From: Ifrita kowaldi
Taxonomy: Eukaryota > Chordata > Aves > Passeriformes > Cinclosomatidae
Reading direction: 5' to 3'
NCBI GenBank assembly: GCA_013398055.1
Contig: VZRS01014860.1
Location: 128,414-192,413, forward strand
DNA length: 64,000 nt
Shown here one piece after another: positions 35,521 to 49,619 of this stretch. The notes beneath the pieces are model-generated. The model made no database searches. It had not been told where the DNA came from and worked only from the letters and a program-made list of their open reading frames with translations. Positions within the stretch are counted from its first letter, which is position 1. Every line of letters starts with the position of its first letter. Made by a program: the position numbers and the translations under genes.

Positions 35521-36130
35521 AATGCTGCGTGAAAGTACAATTTTTGAAAATTTGATATGGTCTTTGTTGGACATTTCCTCTCCTTATCTGCTTGTATTTT
35601 CACTTTCAAGTTGATAACACCCAGGCTGAGTTGAAACATAGTGATATTTCTGCCATTCTCTTCTGAGTTCATTGTGACTTTTTATCATCAGCAGAAATAG
35701 AGGGAGACTGAATTAAACAGAAGCTGCAGAACTTGGAGCTTTTGATAACAATACAAATGGATTTTCTCTAACAGAGAAAAACAGCTGTCTCCATTATTTG
35801 AATGCTTCACCTTTCTCCATTCCATTAATTGGGTCTTTGATCACAAGCTGAGGTGGAGAGGCCCTGATAAGGAATAAGTTATTAGTAAAGTAGCCTAAAG
35901 GAATGAATTGGGCCTAGTACTTGCTGCAGAAGATGAGATAAACCCATAATGCCTGTGTATGTGAGTGGTAGAGAGTGATAGGGCCCTCAGACTGCCCTGA
36001 ACTGCTTGCAAGAAGACTAATACTCTAGTGCTATGATAGCTAATGCAGGATATAAATTTAGCTCCCGGGAATGGAATAGGATAAAAATTCCATAAAGAGT
36101 TTTCTGTAAATGGCTTACACTTTTATATCA
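35521..36130. promoter_or_regulatory. Candidate regulatory block
   Basis: Non-repetitive sequence with a close cluster of factor-like words: CATTAATTGGG (35823 on), CTTTGATC (35835-35842, TCF/LEF type) and CTGATAAG (35864-35871, GATA type). Nothing coding explains it. Short motifs of this kind also occur by chance, so this is only a candidate. Confidence 0.18.
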
Positions 36131-39100
36131 AACTGTGTCAGAGTATTCACAAAAAAAAAATAAAAATCTTGATCTCACTGTATGTTGAACACAACTGGAG
36201 GCTTTCAGTATAAGAAGAGGGAAAAATTACTGTTACATTTTTTCACCAAGACATTAATAAGAGCACCCTTTGAAGTGCGGTAAAGCTAAATTGGAGGAAT
36301 TACATTTGATTGAATCTAAGCCTGTTTATTTTTTATTTCTGCAGAGCAGACGTTGAGTGATTTGTAATACTTCATTGGAAATCTTCAGGAACTTGCTATC
36401 ATGTAATCCATTTTTTTGCTGAAGAATACGACCGCAGGGGACAAGGCCATATTGGTTTGTTGTTAATGTACTGGAAAGAGGTACTATGGAGAAAACAGTT
36501 AATATTAAATTACGAACACAAGGTTATCTTTCTGCTGCACATGCTCCACTGCCCTAGGCAGGGGTAATCTGTTAATAGCATTCAGCCAAAATGACACCAT
36601 TAAGGAACTGAAGCTACACATCTTTTGCAAGCTGAATGATGTATAAAGCTGGTTTTCTATCATCCTAGATGCAATAAATTATCCATGCTGCTAAAAATTG
36701 ATACAAGTCAGAAGTTTGATAAAACCGGCACCCCAACACAAATGGAAGTGCTGCTTGTTAGGAAAGGACACAGAGATGTGAGTGCTGCAGGCCTACCTTT
36801 TATTTGTACTTCTCTTTCCTGTTTTCTGATTTTTTGTGTTTTAAGTGGCAATCCAGCACATTGCCTACAGTGGCATGTAAATGGTGGGAGACCAAGTGTG
36901 GAAAGAGAAAGGCAGAAAATGTATAGCCCATAAAGCGGTGTAGATGAGGAAACACTAAAGATGTACATCCCTGGCCTAGCTTGAATGAATCACTGCTTTT
37001 TACTGTCTGTTCTTCATTGCAGTTGTCTCTATGAATAAAAGCAAAGGCCAGGTTCAACAGCTTCTACTTAAGTGCAGCTGTCTAAGAGCACTGATCTAGA
37101 TTTGTCCAGCACCACCCTGCAATACATAAGGTCTCAATTCCTCACACTGAAACTCTTCCACTTTGTTATGTCATAATGAAAGCTTTTTATCGTGACAGAG
37201 AAGCCAGAACAGAGTGTTGGGAGCCCTTTTAACTGTAGGAATGCACAGGATAGTTTTCCTTTCCAAACATTAACTTCTTTGACTGCATGGATTTACTGTT
37301 GGCTCAGACTCTGCCCAGAAGGACCTGGAGTTAGATCCATGAAGGTCACAGTACTGCATCATATTTAAACGCTTAAATAGGATAAAAACGTGGTCCTCAA
37401 ACCCTTTTCCCAGCTTCTTCTCATTCCAGGGAAGGCTAAAGCCTGTATGAAGTCTGTGGTTTGTCATTGAATTTGTCTGAACTTGTCCCAAGAGAGGCTG
37501 GAGCTCTTGAACCTTAGTGGTACTGAGTAGCCACACATCTCACACACCTTCCTCCCTGTTCTGCTTCCACTGGTTGTAGAAATGAGTCATCCTCAAGGGG
37601 TGCTCAGCAGGTATGACTCTCAACCGCCTTGGGAGAAGGGTTATCCCTTTTCTTCCCCTTTGTTTAAGGCTTCACCTGAGAGCACAGAGTTCAGCCTCAA
37701 CATGAGCATCACTGATGGTGTTCAGTAGTAGATAGCAACACACACCACCCCTCCTACTTTGCAGGAAGTAAAGAAAAGTTCAGTGAGCTGGTAAAAAAGC
37801 AAAAAGGAAGAGGTGGGATATTTTTGGGTCTGCTAGATAGGCACACGTGTGAAAGGGAAAAGGACAGAGAAACCAGGGTTTCACTCACTGTGCCAAAAAG
37901 TAGTGTTACAGCTTTTTTGTCCTTTGTCTTCTGTATTCTTTTTCTCCGCTCAGTAATGACACCTGGCTTCCCCTAAGGTAGCCTGTTTGAAACTCTACTG
38001 TCTGTCCTAAAGCAATTTCTGCTGAAGGAGGAGGCAGTGGGTTAGATAATGTGATGGACTGCATAGATGAGCTGTCTTCATTCTTCTGTCTGAAGGTATA
38101 GACCAACCCTGGAGACTCACCCCTTGTAATATTTTCAATTTTACTAAAGCTTTTTAAGTAGAGGATTTTTAGAAGTAGAATCCCCACGAGGGGCAAGCAA
38201 AAGCAACAATGCTAAGCTTTTCTCACTCCAATTTTTTCATGGTTCAAGGGCACCTGCATCCCAGTACAACACAGAAAAAAAGGCCCTACATAGATTTAAG
38301 TAAGATTTAGTTGGTTTCAGAGCAATGCAATATGGCTGCGCAAAAAAATTCATCCTGTTGACTTCCAGTTCTTCCCTGTTCGCTGCCTTGTGGAAAGATC
38401 CTTTGTAGTACCCCAGCAACCTATCTCAGATAGCCTAGATATCTCCTCACACAGGAGTTTTCTGTTGTTTCATTGCTTGTATTTGTAAAAGAAGTAACAG
38501 GAGTAATTATACAAACCCCAGCTCATCATCAGAATTACCCCATGCCCAACTGCATCCACACACCATGAAACACACTGGCAGGATTGCAATAGCCACAGCA
38601 AGGAAAAATGTGATTACTTAGTACCAGAGGGGAGGGATGAGTATTTTTAAAGGCAGCACGAAGGCTCTCAGATAGTTATTTGATACATACTGATACTTGA
38701 AAGATTGACAGCGGAATTATTGTGGTATATTAAATCAAGACAAAACAGAAAAAGGGAAGGCCAGATGACTTTGAAAGAGCAAAAAATATTTGTAAGAGAA
38801 CAGTCTAAATGAGCCTCTAAAAACTCATTAAGTAGGCCTAGATTCTGAATGATGAGATAAATTGAGCTCCTGAGTATGGGAGCATAACTTCTTGGATACT
38901 CGTTCAGACCCTTAGTTACATATTTATTGAAATTGTGTAGGAAATTTATTTTAACCACTGAAAGACAAATTTGAAGTCTAATTTTTTTGCTTTGTTTTTC
39001 ATTTTGCATGAGTTTAAAACTGTCTCTTGCTCCAAATCTAGGGAAGATAATTTGATTTGGTTAAATGACATGATTACTGATGTAGTTTCTAAATCTCAAG

Positions 39101-40599
39101 CTAAACTGAAGAGATGATATATGATGTATGAATGTAATTTAAGTCAGATCTCTAGAGAGGAACATGCGGTATGTAGTCTCACTGTCATTTACAGCTACAG
39201 AAAGTAATTGAAAAAGTGCTATTAGATTAAAATCGTATTCTTTTAATCTGCCTTGGTGCAGGTGTAGGTGGCTGACGGTCCCTCTAATGAGTTGGTAAGG
39301 AAGGACCAAGTCTGATTAAAAATAGATCACTTCCCCACAAGAATTTCCATTGCTTTCAGAAAAAGCAATTTTCCCTGTGAAAATCCCTGAGCAAGAAGAA
39401 AGGCAGAGACACAAAGCACCTGTCTGCAGTGTGGCACAACAGGCACCATTTCAGAGTCGGTGTCACCCTTCCACCACCAGCCTCAGCATTTGGTTCTCCT
39501 GGGGCGAGGAGTTACACCTTGGGACATCAAATGACCACATGAAGCACAGGATCCCTGTGCATCTGGTGTTGCAGGAAGGATGGGGAGATTTGATCCTTCC
39601 TGAGCCACTGCAGCCTAGATGAGTCTCAGCAAACTAGCGTTTGCTCTCTATTCTTTCAGAAAAAGCAGAGCTGTAGGCAATTTTTGCAGCCCTTGGCAAA
39701 TTTAGTGATATGCAAAGTACTTTTCACAAAATGAAATGCCTGTTTTGTGACTTTGGGAATTTACAGGTGGAGTACATCTGAGGGGTCTGCTTTATCCATA
39801 AATAACCCCACAACAACAAAGAGAAATGCACATATCAGCAAAAGTCCGTTTCTTCTCTCAGGGAAGGGCTGGTCCTTTGAGTGTGCTCCTCAGGCCAGCA
39901 GAGCAATCAGGGCTTGTCTGGGTTTAAACTAAGGAGTCTACCCTCCAACCCAGTGATTTCTTTTTCACATGAGTTCTGATCATGAAAAGAAATTTGTCTC
40001 ATCCTGTAGTTATAATGAAATGTTCTTTTGTCTAATTACTCACTCAAGTCACTACTGATATTATTGAACTATGGATAAAACAGACGGTAGTCAGAACTAA
40101 CAGAAGAAAAATAGGCCTTAATAAAAGAACATACATTTTGTACCTTATTGAGCTGCACAGCAAATATTATACTAACTGATTTCAGGCAGCATCTGTGTGC
40201 CGTTTTTAATGGGCTAAACACTTCAGATTACATGTGTTTTCCTGTGATTGATAAAATCTGATATAAACTGGAGTGTCTGACTTTTCAGTGAGATCAAAAT
40301 TGGGATTCAGAAATGCCAAGGGAAGCACTCTTTTTGACCACGGATCTCTATAAAAAGAAGGAAGCAGGAGCAAGGACCTGAACAGTCATGTCAGTTAAAG
40401 GGAAATACTTGGGCAGGAATAAAAGGAACCTATGGATCAGCACCCAGCTGCATTACGGGTGTCACAGCACGACTTCACCTTGTCTTTTCAACAGACTCTC
40501 TTCAAGGGACAGAGATTGTGGGGGAGATATGTGAAAAAGTCAGTCAAGAAGTTTTTTTGTCAGCAGTTTGGAGCCTGACATGCAAACATTTGCAATGGA
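36131..40599. other. Unassigned AT-rich non-coding DNA
   Basis: No gene, RNA or repeat family is recognised over about 4.5 kb. TTATTTCTGCAG at about 36334-36345 would be a good splice acceptor, but all frames after it soon meet stops and no strong donor follows. Open frames (for example 38668-39009 minus and 39350-39622 plus) lack motifs. Confidence 0.5.
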
Positions 40600-41475
40600 A
40601 TTTGATACAGGAGCTGATATTGTTTCAACACCTTTTCCAGTGCTTTGTCAGATATCAGTCAAGTTTGTAGATGGCCTCAAACTGGGCAGGAGTTAATACA
40701 CTGAGGCAGTGGGTGATGGGGAACCCAGCTTCAACAAAGCCAAAGGCAAAGCCATCCTCCCAGGATGGAATAACCCCATGCAGCACCCCACTCTGGATGA
40801 TGCATGGTTAGGCATCAGCTTTGCAGAGAAAGATCTGCTGGTCTTCGTGGGGCAGCAGGTTGAATATTAAGTCAGCAATGAGGCCTTGTGGCAGGGGCAT
40901 CCAGGGCTGCATTGGTCCTTTCTGGTGCCAGAGGAATGATCATTCTCCTCTGCTCAACACTTGCAAGAAGCACTGTGTCAGTTTTGAACTTCTTAGTCCA
41001 AGAATCATCAGTGAGCTGAAGTGAGTCAAGCAGAGTGCCGCTAAGATGTCCGGGGCCTGAAGCACACAGTGTATGAGGAGAGAACAAGGATTTGTTTGGT
41101 CTAGGGAAGACAAGGAGAAGGATGGATCTAATTATCATCTTCCACCACCTAATGGGTGTTTACAGAGAAGATGAAGTCAGACTTTTCTCAGGGGTGCACA
41201 GTGAAAGGCAGGAAGCAACAGTTGCACTTTTTGGCAGAGAAATTACATCTGGATATAAAAAAGAAAAAAGAAGAAGAAGCTTTCCATTATAAGTGGTTAA
41301 GCAAAGTAACAGGCTGTCTAGAAAGATGGTGGAGATGTCCTTGGAGAGTTTCGAAACTGACTGGAAAGTATCCCAAGCAACCTGACCCAACTCTATGTCA
41401 GCCCTCCTTTGAGGAGATGGGACAAAGTGACCTTCAGAGGTCTCTTCCAACCTGAATTGAACTGTGATTAACTAA
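40600..41475 (+). mobile_element. Decayed CR1 LINE (about 870 bp)
   Basis: CR1 ORF2 and 3' UTR landmarks run in order on the plus strand: AAGTTTGTAGATGGCCTCAAACTGGG (40661 on), AACCCCATGCAGC (about 40771), GCACTGTGTCAGTTTTGAA (40970 on), GTGTATGAGGAGAGA (41070 on), GATCTAATTATCATCTTCCACCACCTAA (about 41123-41150) and GACCTTCAGAGGTCTCTTCCAACCTGAATTGAACTGTGATT at the 3' end (41430-41470). Many indels and substitutions have removed all coding potential. A plus-strand open frame inside it (41156-41455) is chance. It is older than the 17 and 26 kb copies. Confidence 0.75.
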
Positions 41476-44400
41476 CAATTTTTTAAATGCTTCTCTTTGA
41501 AGTCTACAGAAATATCTTCTATGGAGAAAAAGCTCCTTCTCTCTAATTTTAACCATCTGAAAAATAGATTTGGGAATTTGAAGAATGTGAAGCTAAATCA
41601 CAGTGTGATCTACAGAGCATGGTGTTTGCTTCTGGTTAAGTCAGTGATAGCCTGAAATCATTAGACAGGTTGGTGTTGCTGTCATTTTGACAGGTGATCA
41701 AAGAAGGAAAAGAATAAACTATTACCTTGCTCCCAATTTGTTTAAAGACACAAAGAAATGAAGTGACCAGACTGGGATGTATTAAATTTGTTTTCAAAAA
41801 CACTGGATTTTGGTTATAGGCATTTCAGGACAAAAATTTCAAAACAAGTAATTTCCACTTTAATGAGGAAAATCTGTGTACAATACCAGCTTTTGGACAC
41901 AAATCACAGTGCTTGTGCCTCTAAGTAACCAGTTGCTAATGTAAATCAGGTGCTCAGAGGAAGAAGTGTTTTGAGTCATTTATTTTGGAAAGCGAATTTT
42001 CTGGATTCAAAATGTCTCCCCACAAATCTCTTTGTAAAATCAGTCCTCACAATAAATGCAGCTTCATATGCTTTGTGACCTGTGCAATTATATGTCTCCT
42101 ACCATGTCAGTACAGTAACTTCTTTAATTACCCTTATACCACTCCCACTTCCCAAAATGACATTCAAAAATACAGATGTGCAAAAATCATTAAGAGGAAT
42201 AATGTTTGTATTACCCTCAAAATGGCTGCTTTAAGTTTTATTCTCGGTACATCAATCCACATGAGAACTTTGCAGATGTTAAAAACACATACACTCTATA
42301 AATTAATCTATGCCACTTGAGGGAATTGAAGGAAAGAAAGGAAATTCATATAATTCAGTGTAATGAATTCAGATATGTGGCTTTACCACCAGCTTCATTT
42401 TCATTTTAAGTGTGGAAACTGGCAATCAAAGTTAGCACAAAAGTGATAGTCTTTTCATAAATGCACATGCTTCACTGTTGGAAGCTTCTTGGCTGATAAG
42501 CCTGGCTTCTCAAGAGTATTTTCAGAGAGAACCAAAAGGCAATGCTGAATAGTTCAGATGCAAAAACTGAATAGGAAATGATGCTTCAGGCAAACAAAAG
42601 CCTCAGCAATGCTTATTAATTGATTATAAATAATTTTATCTTAGAATAAAGGAAATGATTCTACTAGCAGTTTTAAAAAAAGGGAGCCACAGAGCAAGGG
42701 AAGGGGTGGATGAGAATGGAAGGGTACATTAAATATGAGCATGTGAAAACGTAAATTGCAGCAGGTAAGATGTGCAAAGGAAGACCTTCACAAAGTAGCG
42801 TGAGGGGTTTTTGAAGTGAGAAAAGTTATCAAATCAAATTATTCTTGTAGTGACCCCCACAAACCTCTCTTCATCCATGCCTGGATTACTGGGGAAGCAT
42901 TTGAGAAAGGACACATCTAATAACCTTTCATCTCTAACCCTTCTGGAAGTCTTTAGGTCTCTTCAGCCCTGCAGGCAGGGACTGAAACAAGATGTTTAAC
43001 TGGGCCCAAAATCGTTCCAGCTCAGTTTGAGTTCCCATCACAAAAAAAAATCAGCAGAATAACTCAGATTTGCTTCCAGTGCAAGACAAAAATAGTGGTT
43101 CAGTGTTGTTTTCTGTTTTGGCACTGGATTTCTGCACAGCTCCATGCTTCTCAGCTTGGGTGGATGGGTCAGTGATTGATCTCTGCAAGAAGACAGAGTG
43201 GGACCCTGCTAATGTGACACATAGCAGTGCCACAGCATTTGTAGGATGGTCACAGCTGATCACAGAGGCAGCAGTGGGAGCAGCTGTTTGCCAGTATTCA
43301 AAAGAACAGAAAATCTGTGGCTACCTCTGGAGGTTACCATGTCCTACCTCCTGCTCATAGTAGGGCTGGCATCATGGCTGCATGTGGTTACCCAGGGTCT
43401 TGTTCAGTCACAGTTTAACTTCTCCAGTAACAGGGATTTCACAGACTTCCAGGGCAGCCAGTCCGTATTCACCTGCTCTCTAACCCTGTCTAATTGAAGA
43501 ATTTCCCAGTTCAGAGATGGTAAATGGAGTCTCAGTGCCCTACAGTCCTGTGTAGGGGAGGTTCTTGTACCCGATTTGGGACACACCGATTCATCCAGGA
43601 GTTCAAAATGTTTTGTTTCAATGGATATTTGTACAAGTGATAGAAACTACTGATGATCCTCTGATCACATCATCCCATTTACTCAGCATTATGCTGGCTG
43701 AACATCGGGATGGTTAGGTCAGGGATTCAGGACCCTTTTGTTTTATAGGCCTTCTAAATCCAAAGTAATATGTGGAGATTGCTGTGGAGTCAGGATAATT
43801 CAGCATTCTATATGTTCTAATTTTTTCTTCATATCCTATCTGGGAATGTACCTCAGACATTGTAGACTGGAGTCTGAAGACTGATTTTGACATCTGTGGA
43901 CATTCTATGTGCAGTCATACGTTGACAGCAGAACTAACTTCAGAGTGAAAAGGAACAATCCATGAGAGAAGATGTTTGGAACAGTGAGCACGATGTCCAT
44001 GGGTGGGCACACATCTCTATGAAGTTCACAGTTAAGGAAGGTGATCTGAAAGGTGCAATCAAGTGTCTGTTCTGGACCTGGAGATGTCTGCCCAAAAGCC
44101 TCCATAAGAATTTTGAACCCCTGGGTTAAAAAAAAAAAATTAGAAGGGTGGTGGATGAAATTGTCAGGAAACAGAGATTTGGGGAAAAAAAATCTGACTT
44201 TTTTTCTGGTGGATACAAAGAGTGAAAAGCTGTGCTGAGACTGGTAGTGGAGAACTGCCAATCCTATATCAGTTGAAATGGCGGAAGAGATTAGGAAAAA
44301 GAATATTGCCATTTTGAGTAAATTTTGTCCTGCATGGCACCTGACTACTGATCCCCTTCAGGTCATCATCAAAAGGAAATTAAAAAAACAAAAAAGATCA

Positions 44401-45220
44401 TGAGAGAAATTCAAAGAAGACACTCCAATAGACACACTTTGGAGAAATGCTCCCATGACAGTGTTTGCACATCCAGCCTTAGTCCCACATATAATCCAAA
44501 ATCACTGCTAAAACTCATGAAAATGGGTGCTGCCTTGTACAGTAACAAGGAATGCACTGACCATTATTCACCAGAAAAACGTGTTACCAGACTCTCTCTT
44601 GAGAACGAGGTTTTTTTTGAGGGAACATACCTATTATGAATGTTTGAAAATCCAAGTGTCTATTTTAGTTAAGCCTGAACAGGCTTTGATTAAAGGAATG
44701 CCACAAATATTAGGACTGGCACATTAGAACTAACATGGTCATAGTGGTCACCTCTGGGATATTTTATCTTCATTCACCTCCTCAGTTCCATCTTTGCTGC
44801 ATATATGATGCCTTTTCTTTGTATAATAACTTGAGGTACCAGACAGAAAACAGAAAAATTGCCTACAGTTTTGGCAGGGAAAGAGAGTGATAAATCCTTC
44901 AGGTTATTATAGATGAGCCCAAAGTTGTCATTTTCCTATCCTGAAAGATTTATCAATTTCCATGCTGTTCCTTATTCTTCATTAACAGCATAATGTAGAC
45001 TGGCTTATCTTTGGCCCCATGTCCTTTTTTATTTTATTTCATGCATTGTATCACAGAACTGTGATAAAGAGTCATCAAAATCATTGTTGCACCGTATTTA
45101 TACACACTACAGTGATTCAGTCTTCTGTTAACTCATGAATGATGCTTTTCTGTAAGTACTTGTATTTTTCCTCATTTGTCATCATGGTTATACCATTTGT
45201 ACTAACTTTTCATTGTCTTC
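41476..45220. other. Unassigned AT-rich non-coding DNA
   Basis: No gene or repeat family is recognised. The open frames at 41985-42320 (plus), 43070-43360 (plus) and 43905-44312 (minus) have no recognisable domain and no convincing splice or promoter context. A short poly(A) run lies near 44129-44140. Confidence 0.5.
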
Positions 45221-45235
45221 TTTTTTTTTTTTTTT
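45221..45235. repeat. Poly(T) run
   Basis: Fifteen consecutive T bases after CTTC. Confidence 0.85.
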
Positions 45236-46848
45236 GTCCAGAGAATGACATTTTTGTATCCCATAAATATTTTAAATAACATTTTCAAAACACTGATGAA
45301 TATACTAAAAATAATAGCAGAGTACTGTTTTTGACTTGACGTCTATTTATCACCTCTTGCTTAAATACATCATGCATTATCATGTTGTAACTTCCACTTG
45401 AATATTACAAATCACTTCCGAAGCATAATTTGATCCAATCTCAAAGTGCTTGTGGAAGGAAGAAAATAAAAATATCGTTACTTTCTAAGAAGAGCAAATT
45501 GTAAAAGTCACCCTGATGTGACCCAGCCAGCAGCAGGTTCAGGGAAAGGACACACGATCCCGGGCTCTCCATTCTCTGCGTTGCAGGTGAACTGTAGTAG
45601 CTGCTGTTCCTCCCTATGCTCATTATTGTTGTCTCCTTAGGAATACAGTTGTTTTCACAATAAACCGTGGGAGCCGGGAGGTATTGGACCCTCCTAATCT
45701 GGTTATTGTCTTGTCTTTGAAAGGTCTCTCAAAAACACACAGAACATCGAAGATCCAATGTAGAAGCTGGTTTTATCACAGGGGACCAATTCAGGTTTGC
45801 TAATTATGGAAAAGTAGGTTTTCTGGGTGATCTATGCCATCTAGATGGCAGCTGTCTGTTCAAACTCTTGTCTCCTGGACTCAGTCTGCATCAGTATATT
45901 CAATTCTACACATTCATAAATCAATTTCCTCGCTGTTAACTTTGAATTGTACTTCTAATTGATAATTCAATGAGAGACCAGTACTACCCACAGACCTGTG
46001 AGGCTTTCCAACAAGAATGTATGATTGTGAACGATTGTCTCTTAGCTAAGAAGAAGGCCTGACCACTGCAGGTAAGATCCAAAATCTTTACAGTCAAATA
46101 CTTTATTTTGGGGATGGCCTTAACAAAGATACCTCAAGGAAACTATAAAAACCACAATACTGATTTAAACTCTGACATGCAAGGTGTAGTATCTGCTCCA
46201 AGATGTAAGAAGAATTTTGCAATGACTCCCAACAGCCAACTTCTGTTCCAGAGCAACTACATTTTTGGCATAAAAGTTTCTTTTGGCAAGACTTTGGCAA
46301 CAGTTCCTTGAAGCCAAATATGCACAAGATAGAAAAATATTAGCTTTTATTGCTTTTGAATTTCATACCTTTAAATATCACTGAGATATCTTTAAATGTC
46401 ATTGGTCTTGTGCAGAACTCGGAAGGAGATATGGAAATGTGAAATGAAAAGGAACTTTCAGAGTCAACACAAGATATTTTCCATAAACTCATCAAAGTTC
46501 ATAATAAACCTTTTCAGGTTATTTCCCTTTTTCTCATTCTTTCCTACTCCAGCTAGTCCTATCTGAAGATGGATCCAGGATCTCAGGGAACTGAAAACCT
46601 GTCCTTGAAATTTCCATATCAAGCCACCTATTCAATCTTCTCTATATTCTTAATTAAATCCTATTTTTAATTAATCGTAGCTTATCTATCTTCTTTTGAG
46701 AACTTCCAAATATTTCTAGTATCACCATGAGACAATGCTAGTGAGTGATGTGTCACAGATAAACTGATTCCAAAGTGTAAACAAGTGTAGAAGTCACTCA
46801 TAAACTAACTTTTGGGGGATTTGATAGATATTATTTCCAAACGCGCAA
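45236..46848. other. Unassigned AT-rich non-coding DNA
   Basis: No gene or repeat is recognised. CACTGCAG|GTAAGA near 46065-46076 resembles a splice donor, but the nearest acceptor leaves only about 26 bases, so no exon is called. Confidence 0.5.
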
Positions 46849-46875
46849 GCACACACACACACGCACACTCACACG
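46849..46875. repeat. Interrupted (CA)n microsatellite
   Basis: GCACACACACACACGCACACTCACACG, a short imperfect dinucleotide tract. Confidence 0.85.
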
Positions 46876-48533
46876 TATTTTTTTACCTCAATAAAAGCTC
46901 CTTCTGTGTTGGAGCAGAGGCAATTAGACTACTTTGTTAAGATGCATGATATCTCAGTTGACATTTTACCCCAGGGGAGAATTTTTGCCTTTTGTATTAT
47001 ATGTCTTCAGACTCTAGGCTTATGAAACTCAAGTCCACTGAGAATAGTATAGATTTTAAGTGTCAAACCCTGAGTCAGGTTGTGTCATTGATTTTTAAGT
47101 AGGACTCCACATTAAAATCAATTTTTCAGAGGGAAAAAAATGAAAACATCAATAATAACATCTCAATTCTCTTCTTAAAGAAGCAAGTCATAAATTAGCA
47201 GGAAGGCCATTAAAGTGTTTTCTAAATGCAGATACATTTCAATACAAGGAGGGGGCTTAACTTTGTCTTTACCTGAGGAAACATGCAAAGGTCGTTAGAC
47301 TAGATGAAACAGGTAATGTTTTGATAATAAAGCAAAAATATCAGAAGACTAGAAGACTAAATGGCATAAATCAGGCATAATTTAGAACTGATTTTTAGCA
47401 ATTAAGTTGCTACAACTTGTAAAAAGGATATAGAGTAAAACAAATTAATTCTAAGAGATTTCTTACAAATACAGAGGTCAGCCATAACTGCACAGAAGGG
47501 TATGGCATAACTTTAAGCAAGTTAAAAAGATATCAGATATTTCAGAATCCCTCTTTCAAGGTAATTAAAAAAAAAAAAAAAGAAGAGGGTGCTTAAGACT
47601 TCTGAAAATGTAACATCTTTATGAAACAAACTTGCCGCTGTAATTATAACAAATTATTTCAGTAAAATATAGAGTGTTTTAAGTATGATGTCATGCACAA
47701 GCCTGATAAAAGGTTGCTGGAGCCTTTGAGCGATCCAGTGTAGCTCCCATTTAGAAGAACTAGCAAACTGAAGCATTAAGAAATAACTTCAGACACCCAA
47801 ATCACTAAAGACTGCCCCCCTCAAAACACTTTATGTGAGACTTTCACAGAGTACCCATGGGCATTCTTCACTGACAGTTCAGAATTAAGGAAATATTCTT
47901 TCACATCAAAAAGCAAAGTTCAGTGAAATACACTATGAAACCCCATCTGCTAAGTCATGGGTGGTGTCCATGCTCTCTGGAGGAAAGTAAAGTTCTATAC
48001 ATCTTTCAATGGATTTTTGCATTTTAAATTAGTATTTGTGGACTTACAGTAACTCATTGTTTGCTATCTTCACCAAAACAATTGAACAATTTATGTAGCT
48101 TTGTTAAATCTGCTAGAATAAGTCTACTAAGATTTTTTTTCTGAAAGATCAATTTTATAAAGATATGTCCCACATAAGAATTTTTAACACACCTGTAATA
48201 ATTTGCTTCTCATGTTATCTCACAATTATTAGACCTTTGAAGAGTAACTTGAAAAGTGTAAGCAAATCTTACATGACACCTTAAACATCTATTTCATATC
48301 TGAAATTAAAATTGTTTTTACACTGTGAAGAGAAAAGCAATATACTCAAGAAAAGTAAAGAAAAACAGCAGATATTTTATCATCTGGTAAGAAATATGGA
48401 GAATGTCATATTAAACTAGGAGTTTACTAAAAATTTATTAATGTAAGAGCAATTCTTATAAAAATATTCCCAATACAAAGACATTTTAATAACAGTAAAA
48501 TTTAACATATTTGCATTATTTTACTTTTTAACT
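46876..48533. other. Unassigned very AT-rich non-coding DNA
   Basis: Nothing recognisable apart from a 15-base poly(A) run at 47567-47581. Confidence 0.5.
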
Positions 48534-48556
48534 AATGAATGAATGAATGAATGAAT
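48534..48556. repeat. (AATG)n microsatellite
   Basis: Five to six AATG units in TAATGAATGAATGAATGAAT. Confidence 0.9.
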
Positions 48557-49619
48557 AATATCTTTCCTAAGAACTGATTTTACAAAAAAGTAGCATGTAT
48601 TTCACTATATGAGCAGTTACATGCTGTTCTATATTACAGCTCACAGGAGTAATATTAGATATAGAAGCAATGAATTTTATCTCATATAAATTTTAGTCAT
48701 TTCATAGTGAGTACAGGCCTAAATCATGCATTTTAAAGTTTTGTGTCTCTCTGGGGGATTGGCTGAATTGAATAAGACTATTTCACTTTCATCTGCAACT
48801 GCCTTCAATTTCACATGCAGTTTTAACATTATAATTGCAAATTATTTGCCTAATTATTTATGTACTTATATCCTGAAGTTACTACAAATTTATTTTTGAA
48901 AGGCAATATCTTTTTCTTCCAGCTGTTTTTTGACCAAAAGTTTTTTCTTTTTTTTTTCTCTGTGCTGTTGGCAGTGGACAGAATAAAGAGAATTAATCTC
49001 TATGGCTTCACACTTGAGAAGCCCTCTCTACATTGTGTCATCATTCTCCTGAGTCCAAGGATGACCTGGACAAATACGTAGCTTCAAATTGTTCAAAGCC
49101 CATTTGGCAATTCCTTACTTTTGAGATTAAATTTAAACTTGTGCAATTCTAAGTGCAGGCAGGTTTTGTCTTTTGGTGCTAAATCTGCTCAATCAGATTT
49201 TCAAGTATGAATTTAAGGACTTTGCATAAGGAGTTGTTCTCAATATGTTTCTCTACAAGACTTAAGAACTAAGAATAATTGCACGGAAAAACAGTAGTAG
49301 CTGAAATTTGGATGAAAACCTAAGCAAGGTTAACATTAAGCACTTCAGAAAACAAGGTGTATTGGCTAAACCATACTGGTGGGCAGAGCCAGGGCCAGCT
49401 CTGACAGCTGTGATTTCCAGTACCACGGCCCAAAAGGTCCTGGGAAAATCAATCATTTTCTATGCCATCGGGCCCAATAAAGAAAATTTAACTATTTTTC
49501 TCAGCCTCTAACACAGTTTCCACAGGATCTTCCAATTGAGTAATCAGATGTACAGTCTCACCCAGAGCAGTTGGTGAGCTTGGTTCATCTCAACAGTGTG
49601 GATTTTAACACAGCCTAAC
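48557..49619. other. Unassigned AT-rich non-coding DNA
   Basis: No gene or repeat is recognised. T-rich tract at about 48940-48960. Confidence 0.5.

Noticed and set aside
46019..46076. Possible micro-exon ending CTGCAG|GTAAGA
   Set aside because: The only acceptor leaves about 26 bases and the pyrimidine tract is short.
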